Below are positions 19,379 through 27,022 of a stretch of 31,607 nucleotides of DNA, one piece after another. Source of the stretch: Triparma columacea (Eukaryota; Sar; Bolidophyceae; Parmales; Triparmaceae); the NCBI GenBank assembly GCA_030267965.1, contig BRYA01001094.1:4000-35606 (forward strand), read 5' to 3'. The notes beneath the pieces were generated by a model. That model ran no database searches. It was not told the DNA's origin and saw only the letters and a program-made list of their open reading frames with translations. The first letter of the stretch is position 1. The number at the start of each line of letters is the position of its first letter. A program made the position numbers and the translations under genes.

Positions 19379-20005
19379 TTAGGCGTTCCACAGCTTCACG
19401 GTGCCGTCGCGAGAACTGCTCGCGACCGTCCTCCCGTCTGGCGACCACGCCACGCCATTTACGATGTTAGTATGCCCCGTCAGGGTGCCGATGCACTCGC
19501 CCGTGGAGCCGTCCCACAGCTTCACGGTGCTGTCGTCAGAACTGCTCGCGACCGTCCTCCCGTCTGGCGACCCGCCACGCTCATTACACAGCGCCAACAC
19601 TTTAAGTGCGATCTGGTTCGGCGCCTTGGAGAATCCCCGAAGAGATTTCGAAATCAGCAGTTTCTTCATATCCACATGTCCCTTCACCAACTCCGTTAAT
19701 TTCCACTGGACGAATTCGTACGCTTGTTTGACTCCAGTCGCTTCTCCACGCATGATGATGTCCACCACGCCCCAATAATACTCCTTGACGATCCCCGCGT
19801 TATCGCGACGTTTCAGCACCAATCCCTTGCTCTTGCGCCCTCGATATCCGAAGTCCGAAGTGTGAAGCCGGCACTGAGTAGATCCGCTACAACATAGCCA
19901 CCCTCTTTGCACTCTGTTAGGTCGAAGCCCACCTCCTTGCACTGGGAGCATGAAAAGGAGGCGTCTTTAATCTCGCCTGCGGAGAAGCCTGCGGACTTGA
20001 TCTCT
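19379..20005 (-). pseudogene. Chimeric relic: decapeptide repeats + family B DNA polymerase fragment + WD40 repeats
   Basis: Three unrelated coding pieces lie head to tail on the minus strand. From 20005 to about 19856 is a copy of the decapeptide repeats of the neighbouring gene (AGFSAGEIKDASFSCSQCKE). From about 19834 to 19590, in another frame, is a piece of a family B DNA polymerase thumb region: KGLVLKRRDNAGIVK, later KLLISKSLRGF and APNQIALKVLA. From about 19570 to 19379 are one and a half WD40 repeats (SPDGRTVASSS, VKLWDGSTGECIGTLTGH) ending at TAA. A 190-codon frame spans the last two pieces, but its ATG (19951) lies out of frame within the repeat piece. The RRDNA-IVK and SKSLRG wording recalls polymerases of algal nucleocytoplasmic large DNA viruses more than cellular Pol delta, but that is memory-based. 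Probably non-functional. Confidence 0.7.
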
Positions 20006-20011
20006 TACACT

Positions 20012-20056
20012 CCCCCCACTAAAGTAGGGGGCTTCCGGACAGGAAAATATCTCCTG
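20012..20056. other. Two adjacent stem-loops at the edge of the chimeric relic
   Basis: CCCCCACT at 20013-20020 pairs with AGTAGGGGG at 20022-20031 (one bulge). Immediately after, CAGGA and TCCTG (about 20040-20056) form a second small stem-loop. They sit just beside the 5' edge of the repeat fragment and before the 3' end of the next gene. The CCCCNACTAAAGT-GGGGGCTTCC pattern is reminiscent of subterminal hairpins of IS200/IS605-type elements, but no transposase or TnpB-like frame is near. Confidence 0.4.
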
Positions 20057-20148
20057 CCAACAAGTTATCGGTGGATTCTTGACCTTGAAAGTTAATAGAT
20101 TCTGTAGATTCAATACTCGTCATCGTATTATTTTTCTTGTCCTTTTCT

Positions 20149-22493
20149 TCACCAGTAATCGCGCAATGACCAGGAGCCGGCGGCAAAGGCGTCTCTTAAC
20201 TGGCCTGCGGAGAAGCCTGCGCCCTTGACCTCTTGAGGTGTGAAGCCGGCATTGAGTAGAGACTGTGGATCTATATATATATTAGCGCCCTTGATCTCTT
20301 GAAGTGTGAAATACGCTAGATCATAACCGCCTGCTATGCACTCCGCTGGGCTGAAGCCCGCCTCCTTGCACTGGTAGCATGAAAAGGAGGCGTCTTTAAA
20401 GTAGCCTGCGGAGAAGCCTGCGCCCTTGATCTCTTGAAGTGTGAAGCCGACACTGAGTAGATCCGCTAGATTATAACCGCCTGCTCTGCACTCCGCTGGG
20501 CTGAAGCCCGCCTCCTTGCACTGGGAGTATGACAAGGCGGCGTCTTTAAACTCGCCTGAGGAGAAGCCTGCGCCCTTGATCTCTTGAAGTGTGAAGCCGG
20601 CACTGAGTAGATCCGCTGGATCATAACCGTCTGCTCTGCACTCCGTCGGGTTGAAGCCCGCCTCCTTGCACTGGGAGCATGACAAGGAGGCATCTTTAAA
20701 CTCGCCTGAGGAGAAGCCTCCATCCTTGATCTCTTGAAAACTAAAGCCAATGTCGTAAATTTCCTTGCTGGTGTACCCCTCTTGCTTGAGAGTCACGCTC
20801 GGAGTTCCCTCAGCGCGATAAAAGCACAACATGGTCAGGCGTTCTTCTCCACTAGGGACAGGCCACGACCTCATCGAACCGATCATGTTGATGCTAGGAG
20901 CGGCGAGGAGGAGGTCCACGGCGCTCCTCTTCTGACTGGGCCTAGATGGCGCGCCAATCTTCCTACGCGTGCTGAGCAAGACCCTTGCCGTGGCAGTCTC
21001 CGTCTCGGGGATCTTCACGGAAGATCTCAGGCTTCTGAGGCGGTTCAGAAAGTTGATCAGCTCCTCTGCCTTGCCTTTGCCCTCCTCGGCTCCGTCGTAG
21101 TCGTCGGCGTTGTTGCACTTGACCTGGAAGCGGCGCCACTTGGACACAAGTTCCTCGGCATCGCGAATCAGCTGAGCCACGTGCTGCAAACGTGCGGGCC
21201 CGACGCCACCGTCGGGCTCGCCGTCGTAGCCTCCGTCGCTAGAAATGGTGTCGTCGATGGCCTCCTTGAGGGCCTTAAGCCTTCTGGCCTCGTCGTAGTC
21301 TTCTGAGCGGCCTGCCTTCTTCTGAGCCTTCCCGACGTGATGGGAGGAGTCGATGAGGAGCTGGACGAGGGCAGTGCGCGCCTCCTCCTGCTCTTGTAGG
21401 GCGGTCACAATAGTCGTCTTGAGCGCATCATGTTCCGGGCGCAGCACCTCAACATCGACTTCCGCCTCGGCCTCGGAAAAAGGCGCTTCACCATCGGTGT
21501 TGATGCCAGAGTCATTCCACTCCCACCCGAACGCGGCCATCCTCTTTCCCTTAAAACTGTGGTGCATCGAGAACTGCTTGGAGAGAAACTCGAGCTCGTT
21601 TAGGGCGTAAACGGCTTCGGTGCCGAAGCACTCGAGAAGCTCCTTGGCGGCTTGGAAAGTTGCTACGACATCGTCGGAAAAAGACTCGCCCTGCGATGAG
21701 CAAATAAGGAGGAGGTCAGACGTTAAAATAATAATTTTGACGCTAGCGTCCCGCAAACAGGGTCTCTCACCTCCTGAAAATGGAAGTTAGCGTTGCGCTT
21801 GTCGTAGACGTGTTGGGCAGCGTTGACGAGTGTATTGACGTTCGTCGCCGTGCCTGGGGCGAGATGAGCGGTCTGGTGGGCCAGTACCTGCTCAGACGTG
21901 GAAGGAGCGTCAGGGTCTGAGGACTTTGGCGGGGCGAGTATCTGCTTGAGCAGGTACATGACGTCTCCGCTTGCGTCGCCGTAGTCGGTGATGTAGTACT
22001 TGTACAAGCGTTTCTGGTCCGCGACGCGGGTTATGGCGCCGCTGATACCCCTTCCGATGATCTTGAAGATACGGCGAAGGTAGTCTTCGTTCGTGAGCTC
22101 GAGGGGGAAGTAAAGTTCATAGGAGTCGGTGGGGGAACGCCTCACAGTGCACTTTTGCAGTGACTTTGGTGGTAGCCACGGGTTGTCGGCTAGCTCTGGA
22201 CCGTCCGCGTTGCGCGACGCGCGTTGGAGGAGCTGGCCCGTCCTGTGATCCTTGTCTTGCTTCTTGCGTCCCCTGCCTCCTCCTCCTCCATGACGTCCCC
22301 TTCCTTGATTTCTCCCTCCTCCTCCTTGGTCTCTTCCCCCGCCCCCGTTGTGCTGCCCCCCCCCCCGCCCCCCCCTTCCCCTACCGCCCCCTCCTCCCCG
22401 GTTGCCCCTCCCCCTCCCCCTCCCTTGTCCCCTTCCTTGATTCTGACGTCCCCTCCCTTCTCCATTCCCATGGCCATGCGCAAATGACGACAT
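20149..22493 (-). CDS. RGG-rich protein with possible HEPN motif and decapeptide repeats
   Basis: The exons are 21771-22493 and 20149-21690 (phase 0; donor CAGGAG|GTGAGA, acceptor CATCGCAG), giving 754 residues. Residues about 8-78 are Gly/Arg-rich with many RGG/GRG elements, an RNA-binding low-complexity type. At the end of exon 1, DKRNANFHFQE contains Arg233-X4-His238, the R-X4-6-H signature of HEPN domains, with helical sequence on both sides continuing into exon 2 (FQAAKELLECFG). A mostly helical, acidic stretch with coiled-coil character follows (about 300-470). From about 551 to 742 run roughly 19 decapeptides of the type GFTLQEIKGA/GFSSGEFKDA/QCKEAGFSPAEC, organised in 50-residue (150-bp) higher-order units. 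I infer an RNA-associated protein; the HEPN assignment is tentative. A fragment of its repeats lies in the downstream relic. Confidence 0.72.
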
Positions 22494-22894
22494 GACAAAC
22501 TGCCTCTGGCGAAAATATGGGTTACTGAAAAGCTACTGATAGATTTTCACGTCCTAGAAAGGTGTTCACTTGCTTGGAAATACTGGGTGAAAATCTGAGT
22601 CTTGTTTGGGGCGATCAATTTTGCTTTGGGGTGGGTTTTGAAAAAAACCTGGTCCGTCGTATTCTCGAGCTATAGTCGTGGGCTAGTAGAATTTTGAGTA
22701 AAAGATTGCATTTATTGGTGTATTGATAAATATATCGTTGGATTTGGGGAAGAACATGCTCCATGGAAATAAATACTGGTGTGTGTAACTGCCCTACCTT
22801 TCTAACTCATCTTCCCTGACCCGCAATTTACGCGTACCCTCTTTCGAATCACCATCGAATCACCATCGAATCACCATCAGTAGGGACCTTCATT
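22494..22894. promoter_or_regulatory. Divergent region with 11-bp triple repeat
   Basis: These 401 bp separate the start codons of the RGG/decapeptide gene (minus) and the second LRR gene (plus). Close to the LRR gene, CGAATCACCAT is repeated three times in tandem (22845-22877), 18 bp before the ATG at 22895. The rest is AT-rich without recognisable coding. Confidence 0.6.
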
Positions 22895-24346
22895 ATGCCC
22901 AAATCAGCAGTATACTCTGGCAAGGAGAGATTCCATTATGATCGTGAACTCACAGAGGTGATTTTTGCAGAGGGAGTGACGTCGATTGGCTATGGCGCCT
23001 TCTTGGAATGCCCCTCCCTTGCAGCCATCGCAATCCCAGACGGAGTGACGACGATTGGCAATGACGCCTTCCACGGATGCTCCTCCCTCTTAGCCATCAC
23101 AATCCCGGACGGAGTGACATCGATTGGCAATGACGCCTTCTGGGGATGCTCTTCCCTCGCAGCCATCACAATCCAGGAAGGATTGAAGACAATTGGCAAT
23201 GATGCCTTCTATGAATGCTCCTCCCTCGTAGCCATCACAATCCCGGAAGGAGTGACCACAATTGGCAATGGCGCCTTCGACGGATGCTCCTCCCTCACGG
23301 CCATCACAATCCCGGACTCAGTGACAACGATTGGTGAGGGTGCCTTCCAAAGATGCTCCTCCCTCACGGCCATCACCATCCCTGACGGAATGACGATGAT
23401 TGGCAATTGGGCCTTCGCAGCATGCTCCTCCCTCACAGCCATCACAATCCCGGACTCAGTGACAACGATTGGTGAGGGTGCCTTCCAAAGATGCTCCTCC
23501 CTCACGGCCATCACCATCCCGGAGGGAGTGACAGCGATTGGCAATGATGCCTTCTTGGAATGCTCCTCCCTCGCAGCCATCACAATCCAGGAAGGATTGA
23601 AGACAATTGGCAATGATGCCTTCTACGAATGCTCCTCCCTCGTAGCCATCACAATCCCGGAAGGAATGACCACAATTGGCAAGGGCGCCTTCGAGAGATG
23701 CTCCTCCCTCACGGCCATCACAATCTCGGACTCAGTGACAACTATTGGCAAAAGTGCCTTCTACAGATGCTCCTCCCTCACGGCCATCACCATCCCGGAG
23801 GGAGTGACATCGATTGGCATTGGCACCTTCTACGAATGCTCCTCCCTCGCGGCCATCACCATCCCGGACTCAGTGACAACGATTGGCGATGGCGCCTTCT
23901 CTGAATGCTCCTCCCTCACGGCCATCACCATCCCGGACGGAGTGACGAAGATTGGCAATAGTGCCTTCGCTGATTGCTCCTCCCTCACGGCCATCACCAT
24001 CCCGGACTCGGTGACGTCGATTGGTCTAAACGCCTTCAGAGATTGCGTAGCCCTGACTCGGCTCAGTTTATCTCCCGCTGCCACCATCTATGAAGGCTGC
24101 TTCTCAAACTGCGCTGCCCTACTCTCTGCCGCTGCCGAACAAAACATGACTGTCGAGGAACTCCTACATTCTAGGTGGCACCGCATACGTGAACGCGTCA
24201 CCGTTCTGACCTGCCTCAAGACACTCTTTACTACCCAAAAAGAGAGGAAGCTACTGGACTGCGGTGAAGCGCAAATACTTGGGGTAACTGCAACACGCAA
24301 GAGGCTCCCGAAGGATATGTGGAGAGTTATTCTGGAATTTCTGTAA
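22895..24346 (+). CDS. BspA-type leucine-rich repeat protein (no MYND finger)
   Basis: A single exon of 483 residues has its ATG at 22895. It starts MPKSAVYSGKERF, matching the sequence right after the MYND finger of the gene at 13058 (SAVYSGVERF). It then has about 16 LRR_5 units of 23 residues (CSSLTAITIPDGVTTIGN-AF) and the same C-terminal cap (LLHSRWHR, ERVTVLTCLK, WRVILEFL). The two genes are paralogues, one of which gained or lost the MYND exon-equivalent. A block containing the unusual unit AAITIQEGLKTIGNDAFYE occurs twice, 414 bp (six units) apart, showing an internal block duplication. A protein-binding solenoid role is inferred from the repeat family. There is no signal peptide or TM segment, so it is probably intracellular. 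Confidence 0.88.
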   Translation: MPKSAVYSGKERFHYDRELTEVIFAEGVTSIGYGAFLECPSLAAIAIPDGVTTIGNDAFHGCSSLLAITIPDGVTSIGNDAFWGCSSLAAITIQEGLKTIGNDAFYECSSLVAITIPEGVTTIGNGAFDGCSSLTAITIPDSVTTIGEGAFQRCSSLTAITIPDGMTMIGNWAFAACSSLTAITIPDSVTTIGEGAFQRCSSLTAITIPEGVTAIGNDAFLECSSLAAITIQEGLKTIGNDAFYECSSLVAITIPEGMTTIGKGAFERCSSLTAITISDSVTTIGKSAFYRCSSLTAITIPEGVTSIGIGTFYECSSLAAITIPDSVTTIGDGAFSECSSLTAITIPDGVTKIGNSAFADCSSLTAITIPDSVTSIGLNAFRDCVALTRLSLSPAATIYEGCFSNCAALLSAAAEQNMTVEELLHSRWHRIRERVTVLTCLKTLFTTQKERKLLDCGEAQILGVTATRKRLPKDMWRVILEFL

Positions 24347-24754
24347 CTCTAAAATCCAGATATAGGCATAGGCAAATAGGCACCCGTTGGAACCAATCAG
24401 ATCGCCGCATTTGCGGATATATAGCCGTTAAATAAACTTTTTTAGCGAAGTTATAGCCAAAATTTTAGCCGTGGCTAAGGACCCAAGGCTAGGTTTCTGT
24501 TAGTTTTCCTACCTGGTAGTCCGAACCAAAAGAACTATTTTCAACCCCCCTGATTGCTTGTCTACTACACTATTGCTGCTAGTTCTTCCCCACTCACTAT
24601 TCCTTGGGTTTAGGACGTCTCGGCGGCTTTTTCTCGAGACCCGGATTGCAGATATATAATATCGAGCTCGCTCTCAGCTGAGTAGTCAAATAATTACCCC
24701 CCCACCCCGAGGGACAAACTACTACAACCACCTCCACTGTCCCACTTCCCAGTC
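24347..24754. promoter_or_regulatory. Intergenic region: LRR gene 3' flank and PDZ gene promoter
   Basis: AATAAA at 24431-24436 is a plausible polyA signal for the LRR gene. Short words TTATAGCC and TTTTAGCC recur between 24420 and 24475. GATATATAATATCG near 24650-24663 is a possible TATA-like element about 95 bp before the ATG at 24755. No coding content is seen. Confidence 0.4.
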
Positions 24755-26806
24755 ATGTTCTGGAGTGTCTTCGCATCTTACTTTTCTAGAGTTGTGAAAC
24801 GCCTTTCTCTGGAAGGAAAAGGGCTTGCTTCGCTCTCCAACGAGGATTCTCCCCCCAAATCAGAGGCACAGGAGAGGCGACCATCTATGAAGGAGGCAAT
24901 CGACATGTCTGCGCAGCGAATCAATCGGTCGTCTACTGTCGATAAGGCAAAGCACGTGGCGCTTCTACTACAGATGCGGATCGTGTGGTTTCTTGACTTC
25001 ATCATGTTCGGGCTGCTGACCTTGCCATTCGTAAACGGACTGTTCGACTTTGCTAACGAACTGAAAAGATACGCTGTGATCTTGGGCCTGGCGAGTGGCA
25101 TTCCACTTGAACTCATCAGTTTGTGGATCCACAATAAGGAAATCCGTTTGCAGAGCCTGAGCGATCGTGAGGAACGCTCTTCCAAAATCATGGATGATCC
25201 TACCTTCGACAACTACCTGAGCACGAATTTGTGCTGGTACATGTTTCTTATTTATTATTTATCAATACATTCGTGGTGTGAGTGTGAGCTAAAAGAAACC
25301 ATCAACCCACATAACTCAAAAATGAATAATGAACTACTACGAAAAGATAAGCAATGTCACCCAGACTCACCTTACCATAACATGACAGTCGGCCATTACT
25401 ATGAAGACATTTATGTGGCTCCGCAAGTCTCTAAAGACCCACTCGCAGACTTTGTTGGGGAGTCGAGTTGGTATCTTGGGGTATTGATGGATCTCACTTT
25501 GTTCGTGGTTCTCATCTTCAACAACGGGTTCATGGACAAATTCTGCTGGGTAAACATGTTCCTCATTTTCTTTGCTCAAGCGTTTCTCACATATACACTT
25601 TTCAACTCCACTGCCGCACTCTTATTTTTTGGTTTCAACTTTTTGGTTGGCCCTTGTCTCGTTTGTTGTTGCTGCGCTCGAGGTTCACAACTTAAACGAA
25701 GGGGAAAAAAGAAAGGTGCCACCGTTAAGAACGCGTGTTGTGGCATGCCTGATGGCTTCACCACTCTCAACATGCTTCTCTGCAATGTGCTACTTTGCAT
25801 TACAATCCCGATAAGTATCGTGGGGATGAGCAACGAGATCAACAGCACGGTCATTGATAAGTGTCTCTGGGGAGTAATAAAGAGGGCCAACGTGCACGTA
25901 AAAGTGCTGCCAATTGGGGAGGCATCACTAAAGTTGTTCGAGTTCTCCACCTCAACCTCAATAGGGATGAAGTTTGAAGAAGCCGGCGGTCATGCCGTCT
26001 GCACCAAGGTTACCCACGGGTCTAGAGCGGAGGCTGCCGGGATCAAGGCAGGTGATGTTATCCGCGAAGCTACCGGGAAAGCGATGGCGTTCAATGATTT
26101 CAACGCAAGGTTGCGCTCTCCGACTCTTCAATTCTATCTCCAGAGAGAAGAAGGCCACCATGTAGTCGACGGGGTTAGTACGACGTTGTCTCGGTCCTCC
26201 TCGTCGCTGAGTGCAATGTCTCAGCCTAACTCGAGCTTAATGTCGTGTCAATCGTCGTCGCTGAGCGTGAGCGGTCAGCTTTCGCAGCAGCTCGTCATGG
26301 TTCAGATGCCCCCAAATATGCAAGCTGGTCAGACCATGATGTTTCAAGGCCCTAGCGGCCCCTTCATGACGATTTTACCTGCCGGCTATGCGACAGGGCA
26401 GACTTTCGGTGTTATGGTACCGGTGGCTGGGAATCGTAATGTACCGCGGAAGAGCATCGTGGTCAAGAAAGAGGATCTTGAGGGGGTGAAGGGGGGGGGA
26501 GATGGGGCGAAGAAACACGACGAGACAAGACTGGTGGAAAATGCATCTGGTGCGGAGACGCAAGAGGGGGAAAAAAGTGACGTCGCGAAGAAACACGACG
26601 AGACAAAAGTGGAAAATGCATCTGGTGCGGAGACGCAAGAGGTGGGAAAAAGTGACGTTGCAGCAGAGACGGAAGAGGGGGAAAAAAGTGACGTTGCAGC
26701 AGAGACGGAAGAGGGGGGAAAAAGTGACGTCGCAGCAGAGACGGAAGAGGGGGAACGAAGTGACATCACGGAAGAGGGGGACCGCGTCGTCGAAAGGTCT
26801 AATTAA
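24755..26806 (+). CDS. Multi-pass membrane protein with cytosolic PDZ domain and acidic repeats
   Basis: A single exon of 683 residues has its ATG at 24755. Hydrophobic segments occur near residues 74-95, 108-126, 160-172, 240-257, 268-283, 285-305 and 340-360, so about six or seven TM helices, with a Cys-rich patch (CLVCCCC) near 305. A large loop (about 173-235) holds several Cys and an NMT sequon and may face outside. A PDZ-like domain spans about 400-465 (IGMKFEEAGGHAVCTKV...GSRAEAAGIKAGDVI...LQFYLQRE). Next comes a Ser-rich stretch and a VQMPPNMQAGQTMMFQGPSG...ILPAGYATGQTF motif, seen in several protist proteins. The tail has repeats of ETEEGEKSDVAA. Function is unknown; a membrane-anchored scaffold or receptor is inferred. 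Confidence 0.78.
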   Translation: MFWSVFASYFSRVVKRLSLEGKGLASLSNEDSPPKSEAQERRPSMKEAIDMSAQRINRSSTVDKAKHVALLLQMRIVWFLDFIMFGLLTLPFVNGLFDFANELKRYAVILGLASGIPLELISLWIHNKEIRLQSLSDREERSSKIMDDPTFDNYLSTNLCWYMFLIYYLSIHSWCECELKETINPHNSKMNNELLRKDKQCHPDSPYHNMTVGHYYEDIYVAPQVSKDPLADFVGESSWYLGVLMDLTLFVVLIFNNGFMDKFCWVNMFLIFFAQAFLTYTLFNSTAALLFFGFNFLVGPCLVCCCCARGSQLKRRGKKKGATVKNACCGMPDGFTTLNMLLCNVLLCITIPISIVGMSNEINSTVIDKCLWGVIKRANVHVKVLPIGEASLKLFEFSTSTSIGMKFEEAGGHAVCTKVTHGSRAEAAGIKAGDVIREATGKAMAFNDFNARLRSPTLQFYLQREEGHHVVDGVSTTLSRSSSSLSAMSQPNSSLMSCQSSSLSVSGQLSQQLVMVQMPPNMQAGQTMMFQGPSGPFMTILPAGYATGQTFGVMVPVAGNRNVPRKSIVVKKEDLEGVKGGGDGAKKHDETRLVENASGAETQEGEKSDVAKKHDETKVENASGAETQEVGKSDVAAETEEGEKSDVAAETEEGGKSDVAAETEEGERSDITEEGDRVVERSN

Positions 26807-26872
26807 TTTATCGCAAGCCATCGTATTATTTCTAAAAACAGTCTAACGTTACACCCCCACCTCCTCCTCTCC

Positions 26873-27019
26873 TCAGTCCTCCCACTCCGTCTCCCCCGTC
26901 TCCTTATTGTACCAGTAAGCGACCCCTGTGCTTTGGTCAATGTGGCTGACTCGCTTCTTCGCCTCCTCCTTCGTCTGGTCCTTGTTTGGGTCCTCCCATA
27001 CCGACTCTTGAACAAACAT
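26873..27019 (-). CDS. WW-like short ORF in frame just beyond the C2H2 gene stop
   Basis: This is a 48-codon minus frame (ATG at 27019, TGA at 26873). It contains VWEDPNKDQ and then HIDQSTGVAYWYN followed by KETGETEWED, the second half of a WW domain (aromatic triplet, Asn, Thr, final Trp). It is in the same frame as the C2H2 gene and separated from its TAA by one codon (TAA CGG ATG). It may be a readthrough extension, a small separate ORF, or the terminal exon of another minus-strand gene. Only the WW similarity is well supported. Confidence 0.45.
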   Translation of the reverse strand: MFVQESVWEDPNKDQTKEEAKKRVSHIDQSTGVAYWYNKETGETEWED

Positions 27020-27022
27020 CCG

